From: Pontibacter sp. E15-1
Lineage (GTDB): Bacteria; Bacteroidota; Bacteroidia; Cytophagales; Hymenobacteraceae
Length of the DNA stretch: 54,638 nt
Assembly (NCBI RefSeq): GCF_022601975.1
Contig: NZ_JAKVIR010000037.1
Location: 1 to 54,638, forward strand
Direction of reading: 5' to 3'
This document shows positions 43,901 through 54,638 of this stretch, piece by piece. The notes under the pieces were generated by a model, which was not told where the DNA came from, searched no databases, and was given only the letters and a program-made list of their open reading frames with translations. Every line of letters starts with the position of its first letter. Position 1 is the stretch's first letter. The position numbers and the translations under genes were made by a program.

Positions 43901-46900
43901 TAGCGGTATTAGTAGTTTCGGATCATCTGCAGACTGAGCACATTGGTGTTGCCGCTTGGGGGAGTCTGGAAGCCGCGCACAATCAGGGTATAGTTTCCTC
44001 CCACGTTCAACTCGAAGCTTGTTGCCGGCACCAGCACATCATCAGTTCCGGTCGCTTTCACCTTGAAGGAGTAGGTGCCGGAGACAATATTCTTGAACTG
44101 GGTATTGCCCTTGAAACCGAACCCCGTGAAAACCGGAGTAGCCTCGGCTCCGGCAATTACCACGTCCAGGGCAGGCGCATCGGGCGAAAGGTTTACCAGC
44201 CGAATCGCCGCACTGCCACTAACCGGGGCAATCAGACTGTCTTTCAGGATAAGTATTTCGGTGTTAGCCGCTTGGCCTACGGCAAACAAGGAGTAGATAC
44301 TGTCTTTTTTAAAAGTATGGGTGATGTCGACCTGGGATGTGGTGGCCGTTACGGGTGTGAACGCAATCTTGTGGCTGCCTGCCGGCAGTTTAAAATAGCC
44401 AGAGTTATTCGCATACAGAAATGCCTGGTTGTTGATCTTCTCGTCGTCGAGCATCACATTGTAATCCGGCCCATCGGGCGAGCCGTGGTATAAGTTGACG
44501 TAGGATACCTCCACGGGGGTCGGGGTGTCCGTATCGTTTTTGTCCATACACCCGGTAAAGGCGAGTGCCAGTAGGGCGAAGCAAAACATGGCAGCCCTGC
44601 TAATGGAGAATTTGTTCGAAAGCTTTTTCATAAAGGTGATTGGATGTGGTATAAGTAAATGTATCGTTCAGCGCCTGCCCTGCTCAGTATGCGGGGCAGT
44701 TACTCCGGCTACATGACCCCAAAAGTAAGCAGTGGGTTGCAAGCGGCAAAAATTAACGTAAGCTCAATTCTTATTTATTGTATTTTTAAGAAACAGAAGT
44801 TCCAGGTATAAGCTGGCTTTTCGCTTCACTTCTGGGGCAAGGGCTCTCTTCGGAAGAGTTGGGGCGGGAGAGTTTTTTCATCAACCACATAAGCACTTTC
44901 AGATGCAGAATTTATACCATTATCGAATGGGTTTTGCGTACAGGAGTATTTTTTATTTCGTGAGTTTGGAGGCTACAAACAGGGGCGCAAGCGTCCGCTT
45001 GTGATGCTATTGTCGGGCGATGTGTGGCAGGTTGGATGCTTTGAGAGGCAGGCACCCCGAAAGCTTTCGGGGCGCCATAAAGAGTCGCTACATTTTAAGG
45101 CAGGCTGATCAACTTTATACCCCTTGTCCATACCTGCCCCAGCGCGACTGCCAGCACATAAAGGACCTGAACGGAGGTGTTCTTTCCTAAAGTTCTGCCT
45201 CCGAATTTCGCTTACCGGGCAGGCAGTATACCCTACTTGCCCGCCAGGAACAACAAGGCCCTGCAACCTAATCGTTGCAGGGCCTTGTTGTTCCATACCA
45301 CAGTATACCCGTCCTTCGCCTGCGGACGAAGGGCGGTACGCTTACTGCACCGCGCTGTAGATCGACTTAACCTCCGTCAGCGTACCCGACTTCAGTTTAA
45401 CCTCTCCCTTGTCTGCGATGATGCTCACTTTCGTGAATTTATCATCGGGGAAGAAAACATCGGTCATCACGGTCTTGCCGTTGTCGGCAAAAAGCTCCAC
45501 CGAGGCCACATCCACGACCAGGCGCAGCGGGAACGTGGCATCCGAGGCGATGCGCGGGGCATAATGTATCCCCCCGAATTTGTCGGAGAAATCGTGCTTG
45601 CCAGCTTCCCGGCGGTCAATGTAATACTGCTTGCGCGTTGCGTCATACCCAATCAGCACTTTCTGGCCCATGTCGTTCGACAGTTCGATGGCGAACTGAG
45701 CGGCCTCACCCACCGGTTCCAGCTCGAGCTGCAAATCAAAGGTAGCCGTCTTGAAGGGCGCTTTCTCAGACAAAGCCAGGGCATCCGTAACCGTCTGCGC
45801 CTCCAGGGTATAGCTGGTGCCGAAGATGTTCTCTAACTCCTTCACGGGCTTCGAGACGATGCGCAGGCCAGCATCCGTTTTCTCCAGTTCCAGTGTGCGG
45901 GCTACTGTCATGGCGCTTCGCCAGTTTTCGGTGGGCACCACGTTGGCATAGTCCCAGTTGCTCATCCAGCCCAGAAACAGGCGGCGGCCATCGCTCTCCG
46001 GAACGTTGGCCCAGGTCACGCCAGCGTAGTTGTCGCGGCCATAGTCGATCCAGATGCCCTTGCCTTTGTTTACCGGCGTGCCTGCCACGGCATACTCGCC
46101 TTTCAGGTTAGCCTCAAACTGCGGGTCGAGTTTAAAGGTGCTGCCGTCGAAATCTCCCACGAAATACTGCGTGGCCGAGCCACCGTTTGGCCCGCCCGGG
46201 TTGATGCTCACCAGCAGCACCCACTTCTCTTCGTTGGTGCCGGCCACTTTCATCTTAAACAGGTCCGGGCACTCCCACACGCCGCCGTGGCCGCCTATGT
46301 TCTGGCCAAACTGGCCTTCCAGCTTCCAGTCCTTCAGGTTTTTTGAGGTATAGAACCGGATGTGGTCTGCCACGGCCAGGGTCATCACCCACTTTTTACC
46401 GGCCTCATACCAGCTCACCTTCGGGTCGCGGAAATCGCGGATGTTGGGGCTTTTCAGCACGGGGTTTTGCGCATACTTGGTCCAGGTGCGGCCATTGTCG
46501 AGGCTGTAGGCGATGCCCTGGCTCTGGTAGTCGTCTTTTCCGGCTTTCTCGCCGGGCATGTCGTGGTAGGTATAAATAGCCACCATCGCCGGGTTCCCGT
46601 CCGTGCCGAAGCCCGAGGTATTGTTCTTGTCCACCACGGCGCTGCCCGAGAAGATCATCCCCAGGCTATCCGGGTAGAGCGCGATGGGCAGGTGCTCCCA
46701 GCTCACCATGTCCTTGCTCACGGCGTGGCCCCAGTGCATCGGCGCCCATACCGTGGTGTCGGGGTTGTGCTGGTAAAACAGGTGGTACTCGCCGTTGTGG
46801 TATACCATGCCGTTGGGGTCGTTCATCCATTTGGCGGGCGGCGTGAAGTGAAACTGGGGGCGGTGGAGCTCGCTGCCCGCTGCCGGTGCCTCGGTGCCTG

Positions 46901-49900
46901 CCATCTCCGTCTCGTGCTCCACGGAAGCTTTGTTGGAGCTGCAGCTGTAGAGCACGGAGCCCAGCGCGGCGAGCAGGTATAGTTTTTTTATCTGCATATG
47001 AATAGGTGTTTGATGGTATGAAAGGCAGTGTCCGCTATATAGGGGCACTGCCTTTCCTGTGTTTATAAGTTAAGGTTTCTCAGCTCGTATACGCTACTTG
47101 CTGTGCCTCTATCTAAAGAAGCGACTAAATCATGCAGGGCTTAGTTCCAGTTGGCATTCTGCTTGTACAGGCCTTTGCTGAAGTCAATCTGCTGCTGCGG
47201 AATGGGCAGATACTCATCGCGGCCCTTCTGGAACTGCGCGTCTTTCAGGTACTGGCGCTTGGTCTCTTCCGAGTCGAAGTAGGCATTCAGCGTCTCGGCG
47301 GCAATACCCCAGCGCACCAGGTCGAAGAAGCGGATGCCTTCCATGGCAAACTCCAGGCGTCTTTCCCAGCGCAGGGCCTTGCGCGCGTTCTCCTGTGTCC
47401 AGTCAATGTTCACGCCTGGCTTGTAGGTATCCACCCGGAAATCAGAGATCAGGTTGCCATTGGCGTCTTTCAGCATGCCCGTGCTGTTTTGCGCGCGCTC
47501 CCTTATACTGTTGATAAGGGGCAGCGCCTCGTCCTGGCGCCCCAGCTCTATCAGCGCCTCCGCTTTCCAGAGCAGCACATCAGCATACCGGATGACCACG
47601 TTGTTTTTGGAGCTCGCGAAGAAAGGCCCCACCTTGCGGAGGCAAGCGCAGTCTGGCTGCTGCACCTCTTTCATAGACGAGAACACCCCGTACAGCTCCG
47701 GGGTTCTGGCCCACGACCGCTCATACATCACGCTTGGCTGGTACTTCCAGGGCTGGCCCGGTATACCCACCGTATGGTTCACCCGCGGGTCTACGGTATG
47801 GGCTTTGAAATCCGGCGCCGACACCAGGTCCGTGGCATCGTAGGTATCGAATTTGGGCAGGCCGTTCTGGTCGGTCTGGTAGGAGTTCACCAAATTCTGG
47901 CTCGGGATGTTGAACCAGCAGCAGCCGTAGGTGGAGCCCATCGGGTAGTTCAAGGCACTGCCCATGTCTAACCTGCCGTTTGGCGTACCGTCGTCTACAG
48001 AGCGCTGTATGGCGAAAACCGACTCCTGGTTGTTCTCATACTGCCACAGAAAGTTCTGGCCATAGTCGCTTTGCAGGGCATAGCTTCCAGTGATTTCGTC
48101 TACCAACGTCACCACTTGCTCCAGGTTTTCGCGGTTCACGTTCACCACGCTGTGCTGGGCATCCTGCTCATACGCCTGATACAGCAGTGCCTTCGCCAGG
48201 TAGGCCTTGGCGGTGCTTTGCGATGGCCGGCCTACCTCCTGCGAGGCAAAGCTCAGGTTCTCTGCCGCAAACCTGAAATCATCGGCCACCTTCTCCCACA
48301 GCTCGTCGCTGGTATACTCCACATTCGAGATCTGGGCGTATTCGTCTTTCTGCTTCGTCTCGTCGATGTATGGGAACTGCTTGAAGAGAATCTTGAGCAT
48401 GAAGTTGAAGTGGCCCCGCACAAAGCGCATCTCGGCCTCCCGCTGGACTTTCTGCGGATATTCCGTTTCGCTAAGGTTGTTTATTCTGGCAAGCGCATCG
48501 TTGGCTCTGGATACGCCCACATACAGCCTGTACCAAAGCAGGTCGGTAGAGCCCTGGTTGGGCCGGTTGAACGTAAAGAGCTCGTAGTTGTTGAAATCCC
48601 CCACGTCGCCAGTTCCGCCGCCGCCCTTGTAGGAGTCGTCGGAGCGGACGCTGCCGTAGGCCCACATGCTGCCGAAGGGCACGGTCCAGTGGTCGTTACC
48701 GATGGCCGAGTAGGCTGCCACCACCATGTCTTCCACCGTTTTGGGGGTGTTCAGCTGATCCCCGCTCACGGTGCCCTTGGGCTGGTTGTCCAGGAAATCG
48801 TCGTTGCAGCTCACCAACAGCATGGCGGCACTCAAAACAACGCTAAAATATTTTATAACTTTCATGATGTGTTTCCTTAGGAGTTAAAATGTAACGTTTA
48901 AGCCGAAAGTGAGCCGTGTTGGCCGCGGATACTGATCGTTTGGCGTCTCCGGGTCCGGACCCACAAACTTGTCATCGCCCTTGTTGTCCTTAATGGTCAG
49001 CAGGTTCTCGCCACGGAGGTATACCCGCAGGTTCTTGACAAAAATCGGCTCCAGCACATTCTGCGGGATTTTATACCCTAGCTGCAGGTGGCGGAGCTTC
49101 AGGTATGAGCCGTTGTTGATGTAATAGGTAGACAGCCTTCGCTCGTCGTTGTTGTCTGCCAGGGCAAGTGCCGGGATCGTGGAACTCGTGTTCTGAGGCG
49201 TCCAGGCGTCCAGCGTGCGCACCCCGGAGTTCTCCCCGTTCCAGATGGAAGTGAAGTCGGAGTAAATCTGGAACGACTGCGTGTTCACCTCCATCCCGCT
49301 TATACCCTGGAAGAAGAAGCTCAGGTCAAAGTTCTTGTAGTACATGTTCGTGTTCAGGCCATACTCAAACGACGGGTTTGCCACCCCGATGTAATCCTGG
49401 TCCAGGGTGTTGATCACCCCGTCGCCGTTCAGGTCCTTGAAGCGCAGCCTGCCCACGCCCTTGCCCGGCTGCTCGGCATGCCCCTGCACTTCTTCCTCGT
49501 TCTGGAAAATGCCATCTGCCACATAGCCGAAGAAGGATCTTACCGAGTGCCCCAGGATGTTCTTCTCGATGTTTCCGGGGTATGAGCGCAGCACTTCTTC
49601 GGGCAGGTCCGTGATTTTGTCTCTGAACGAGCCCAGGTTGGCGGAAACGTCGTAGCTGAAGTCGGTGCCGATCGAGTTTCGGTAGCCCAGCACAAACTCA
49701 AACCCTTTGTTGCGCATCGATGCGCCGTTTATCCATCTGCTGCCACCGTCGCCAATCACACCGATAAAGGCTGGCTGGATCAGGATATCGTCGGTGTTGC
49801 GCACAAAGTACTCCATCGAGCCAAATATCTTCTGGCTCAGGAAGCCAAAGTCCAGGCCCACGTTCGTCTCTGCCGTTGATTCCCAGCGCAGCCTGTTGTT

Positions 49901-52900
49901 GGCGGTTTGGGTGGCATAGTAGCCGGATGGCAGCGTGCCGCTGTCGTTGCCGCCAATGTCGTAGGCGGTGGCGTTGCTCGGTGCCCAGGTCTGGTCGTCG
50001 CCGTAGTTGGCACGGTAAAGGGCATAGGTCGCGTAGTCGGCAATCGACTGGTTACCGGTTTTACCCCAGCCCGCGCGCAGTTTCAGGTCCGACACAAAGC
50101 TGAGGTTGTTCATGATAAAGTCCTCGTTGCTCAGTCTCCAGCCAAGGGAGAAGGCCGGGAAAAGGCCGAAGCGGTTCTCCTGCCCGAAACGCGAGGAGCC
50201 ATCGTAGCGCAGTGTGGCCGAGGCCAGGTATTTCTCCTGAAAGGCGTAGCTGGCCTTGCCGAAGTAAGAGAGCAGGGAGAAGCCCGTTCCGCCACCGCTG
50301 TTGTTTTTGTTGCCGGTACCGGCATCCAGGTATAGGTAATCGTCGTTTTCCAGGGCAAACTGCTCTCTGTACGCCGAGAAATCCAGGAAAGAGCTTTCTA
50401 CCGCCTCTGTACCTGCCATAAACGTGGCGCTGTGGTCGCCTTTCTCCAGCTGGTAGCTCAGCACGTTGTTCCAGGTCCAGCTCAGCAGGTGGCCCTGCGA
50501 CTGGTAAAGCGAGTTAACCGGGTTGCTCAGGAAGCCGCGCTGGTATGCTTTCGTCACATTCCGGAAGTACACGCTCTCGTAATCCACACCAAAGTTGGTC
50601 CGGAAATTCAGGTTTTTGACGATCTCAAGGTTGGCGTACACATTGCCGAAAACCTTTGCCGTGTGCCGTTTATCCAGCTTGTTATCCTCGATAACGGCCA
50701 CCGGATTGTCTCTGTCGGAGAAGCCCCCGGCAGTAGGCCCGGCAAACTGACCATCCTCGGTATACACGGGCAGGATAGGCAAAGACCGGACACCGAGCAT
50801 CAGCGGAGTGCCCCCGATGCCCGAAGGCATGGGTGTCTCGCGGGCCTTCGAAATCGAGAGGTTCTCGCCCACGGTTACCTTGCCGTTGAACAGGGTGTAG
50901 TTTGAGTTCAGGCGCGTGGTGATGCGGTTGTAGTTAGAGCCCTTCAGAATGCCCTTGTTGTCGAAATAGTTGACAGAGAACCTGAACCCGCCCTTCTCGC
51001 TTCCCTGCGAGATCGCCAGGTCGTGCGTGTGGTTTACGCCCGTCCCTAGTATCTCGTCGAACCAGTCTGTGTTCCCGGCCCGGATGCCCATGGCCTCGTC
51101 CAGCCACTCCGTTACCTGCACATCGTCCAGCACGGGGTTGCCGGCATTGTCGCGGTGCCAGGTATAGGTATACTGTGGGTTGTCCGGGTCACGGTTGTCG
51201 TTTACGGCGGCACGCCACAGGGCCTCGCCGCGCTGGTTGGTATCCAGCATATCCAGCCTCGACCTGAACTGCTCCACAGCCACGTTGGCATTGTAATTAA
51301 TGGACAGCTCGCCGGCTTTGGCTTTTTTGGTCGTCACGATGATTACCCCGTTCGAGGCCCTGGCCCCGTAGATGGAGGCCGAAGAACCGTCCTTCAGCAC
51401 CTGCACCGACTCGATGTCGTTCGGGTTCAGATACTGCATGCCGGTGGTAGAGGGCACGCCATCGATGATATACAGCGGGTTGTTGTTGCCGAGCGTGCTG
51501 GTACCCCGTATCCTCACCTCTGTGTTTGGGTTGGGAGAGCCGTCTGTCGCCACGTACAGACCAGGCACCTGGCCCTGCAGCGATTGCATCACGTTTGGCG
51601 CGGGGTTGTCTTTGATGTTGTCCATGTCCACCACGGCAACTGCCCCCGTCAGGTCGGCTCTCTTTTCAGAGGAATAGCCCGTCACCACTACCTCGCTCAG
51701 CCTTTTATCGTCGGTCTGGAGCGTTACGTCGAGCTGCTCTTTGCCCTGGATGGGCACCTCCTGCGTGGCATAGCCGATATATGAGAAAACGAGCGTGCCG
51801 TTCGCGTCTGGCACCGGCAGCCGGAAAGCACCGTTCATGTCGGAGGTTGTGCCGGTGGTGGTGCCCTTGTAAACCACAGTAACCCCGATGAGCGGCTCAC
51901 TATCCGGCCCTTTGATAGTTCCACTGACAACTGCCTTGCCCTGTCCGTGTACCACGGAGAGGCTGGTGAGCAGTAGCAGCATGATGCATAAAAAGTTTTT
52001 CATGGTCTAGAGATTAAATGGTTTAAATTATGAGATAGACAGGGGAGTGAAATCAAACTTAGACAAGTCATAGGCGGGTGTTGCCCCTACCTGCGTGGCC
52101 ACGTAAGCCCCCACGAGGCAGGCCCTCTCCAGCGCTACTTCCACTGGCTCCAGGTGTAAATAATTCTTCAGGAAGGTGGCCAGGAAAGCGTCTCCGCTAC
52201 CGATGGTGTCCTCTACCTCCACCTTATAGCCTTTGTGCTGGTGGTAGCCTTCCGCCGTCAGGGCGGCTGCGCCTTTGTCGCCGCGGGTAACCACCAGCAG
52301 CTGCAGGCCAAAATGCTCGTATAGCGCCTGCATCTGCTCCTGCTCGCTGCCCACCCAGCCAAACCAGCCCGATATTTCCTCCAGCTCCTGGTGGTTCATC
52401 TTCACGGCATCGGCAAAATGCAGCAGGGTGGTCATGCGCTCCGCATTGTAGTATGGCGGGCGCAGGTTCACGTCCAGCACCTTAAACCTGGCCAGCTCCA
52501 GGTACTGCACCAGTGTTTTCTGGGTGGTTTGGCTGCGGGCGGCCAGGCTGCCATAGATAAACACGTCGCTCGCAGCCACGTGCGCTGCGGCTTCCGCGTC
52601 GTACTGGATGTAGTCCCAGGCCACAGGCTCCAAAATCTTGTAGGTGACCTCGTTCTTGTCGGAGACGTTGGCTTTTACCACACCCGTCAGGTGGGTTTGG
52701 CCCGTCTGAATCCACTCGGTGGAAAGCGCCTTTTCCTCCAGGAAGCCAAGCAGTTCCTTGCCCAGGTCGTCGTTGCCGACGCGGCTGATGATGCTGGGCG
52801 TGAAGCCGCTGTAGGACAGGTGTATGGCCACGTTCATGGGCGCGCCGCCGGGCATCTTGCCGCTTGGCAGCACATCCCAGAGCACTTCGCCGAAGCATAT

Positions 52901-54638
52901 AATCTGGTGTTGGGTCATGGGTTAATGCGTTTTGGTGAGATGTATGTTATCGAAGGCCACTTCCTGTGCCTCCACTTTATTTCCGATTTCCTCCAGCGAG
53001 ATGCCTTTCGTCTCGGGCATAACCTTCCAGACGAAGAGCAGCTGCAGCACCATCATGCCGGCAAAAATGAGGAAGGTGGTTCCGCCGCCCAGCGTGGCCG
53101 TGATGTAGGGGAAGGCAAAGGCGATGACCGCCGCCATAAACCAGTGCGTGAAGCTGCCGAGCGCCTGCCCGCTTGCCCGCACGCTGTTCGGGAAAATCTC
53201 GGAGATGAACACCCAGATGACCGCCCCCTGCGAGAAGGCAAAGAAGGCGATGTAGCCAAACAGGCAGAGCGGCACCAGCATGCCAAAGCTTTCGGTATAA
53301 AAGGCCCACGACACCAGGCTCAGCGTGGCAATCAGGCCGAAGGAGCCGATCAGCATCAGGGTCCGGCGGCCCACCCGGTCGATGAAGTTGAGGGCCAGCA
53401 GCGTGAAGGCGAAGTTGACGAGGCCCACCCCCGCCGAGGAAAGCAAAGAAGCGTCTTTGCCCAGTCCCGTCATCTCGAAAATGCGCGGGGCGTAGTAGAT
53501 GATGGCGTTGATGCCCGATACCTGGTTAAAGACGGCAAACAGCACGGCCAGCGTAACCGGGAAGCTGTGTTGCTTCGAAAAGAGGCCCTCCACGGTTGTT
53601 TTCCGTGCCTCGGCATCTTTGGAGGCGACAATGGCGCGCAGCTCTGCATCGGCTGTGGCGGGGTCGATCTGGTGCAGCACGGCCCTGGCGGCCTCTATGG
53701 CACCCCGCTTCACGACCAGCCAGCGCGGACTCTCTGGCACCAGCAACACCAGGCCAACGAAGACAATGGCCGGTATACCCTCCACGCCCAGCATCCAGCG
53801 CCATGCGTTGGGCCCGATGCCCTGCAGCAGGTAGTTCGACAGAAAGGCAACCAGTATACCGAACACCACATTAAACTGGAACATGGCCACCATCCGGCCG
53901 CGCATTTTGGCCGGGGCGATCTCGCTGATGTACAGCGGTGCGGCCACCGAGGAGGCGCCCACACCCAGGCCACCTATAAATCTGAAGAAGAGAAAAGAGT
54001 ACCAGTCGGTGGCCAGCGCAGAGCCCGCCGCCGACACAAGGTAGAGCACGCCGATCCAGAACAGGGTGTTCTTGCGTCCGATTTTATCAGAGGGGAAGCC
54101 ACCGAGCAGCGCACCGATCACGGTACCTATCAAGGCAATGGAAACGGTAAGCCCGTGCTCAAAAACATTGAGGTTCCATACCTGCTGAATGGCCTGCTCC
54201 GCACCCGATATAACGGCCGTGTCGAAGCCAAATAAGAACCCTCCCAACGCCACTGTGATGGCCCAAAATAAAATCTTCCTGCTGTTCATAGTGCTGCTTG
54301 TTTTTCTTCAAATGTAGCGGCAAACAGCAGAGATGAATTTCAGGAACGTTTCAATATGTTCTAAATTCTCACCAATTGAGTAACCAGTCACTAAATCATC
54401 GTTCTGGGCCTCTAAAAGGTAAATTTATTTCTATACCAGACCAGATCGCGCTTTCGATTTTGTATCATCCTTTCAAAAATGTAGCAAAATCATACCTCCT
54501 TGTTGGATAATGCATACACCTCCTGATACATTTTTTGAAAAAATGAGCGCGCACTCACTATTTATACCAATATCAAATCATTTATGCGCATTGGGCCATG
54601 TATGGGAAGAGTGTTAGCTGCTTTACTGCCTCAGGCTG

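Overview
The window reads as chromosomal DNA of a GC-rich member of the Bacteroidota, most likely a Cytophagales/Hymenobacteraceae bacterium such as Pontibacter (an inference from gene content and style; no rRNA is present). Supporting signs are a SusC/SusD pair, a TonB-dependent receptor paired with a DUF4249 lipoprotein, Bacteroidota-type promoters (TTTG, 19 bp, TAnnTTTG), many small lipoproteins, and family-specific genes such as DUF1684, DUF4397, DUF4112 and DUF502. No tRNA, rRNA, CRISPR array, prophage or full insertion sequence was seen.

Layout. 1-3.8 kb: a truncated lipoprotein gene, then a TonB-dependent receptor with its DUF4249 partner. 3.9-6.3 kb: a tight three-gene RimK operon (aspartic-type protease, ATP-grasp ligase, zinc acylase). 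6.5-11.3 kb: a GSDH-like lipoprotein, an alpha/beta hydrolase, DUF502, ispH, cmk and a 51-residue lipoprotein. 11.4-18.1 kb: adenine deaminase, a single-domain response regulator, a cysteine synthase/CBS-type enzyme, sucD and an FAD disulfide oxidoreductase. 18.3-21.1 kb: oxyR and dps diverge from a shared control region, with proB convergent to dps. 21.3-26.2 kb: pheT, a coiled-coil gene, zapA, a possible 6S RNA and rny, in one direction. 26.4-33.3 kb: DUF1684, a vanadium haloperoxidase-like lipoprotein, an SRPBCC protein, a GH2/GH5-like lipoprotein and an unusual pyruvate kinase-like protein. 33.5-36.9 kb: small genes, a four-helix-bundle gene inside inverted repeats, radC and a metallophosphoesterase preceded by a MITE-like element. 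37-45 kb: a TolC family protein, several small envelope proteins, MscS and DUF4397, with much repeat-filled noncoding DNA. 45.3-54.3 kb: a fructan utilisation locus (sugar MFS, PfkB kinase, SusC, SusD, GH32) read right to left from a promoter near 54.31 kb.

How the genes fit together. The clearest system is the fructan locus: GH32 cuts fructan outside the cytoplasm, SusC/D import oligosaccharides, the MFS carrier imports the monosaccharide and the PfkB kinase phosphorylates it. The RimK operon probably adds and removes amino acids on a ribosomal or other protein. oxyR/dps is a peroxide response pair.

The least ordinary feature is the intergenic DNA. It holds a four-helix-bundle (23S rRNA IVS/S23-type) gene between 29-bp inverted repeats made of short tandem words, two gene-less elements of the same architecture, a 210-bp dispersed repeat in two inverted copies with a 62-bp identical core, a four-hairpin REP-like cluster with compensatory changes, two MITE-like elements, and a roughly threefold excess of the hexamer GGGTAT/ATACCC (counted by eye).
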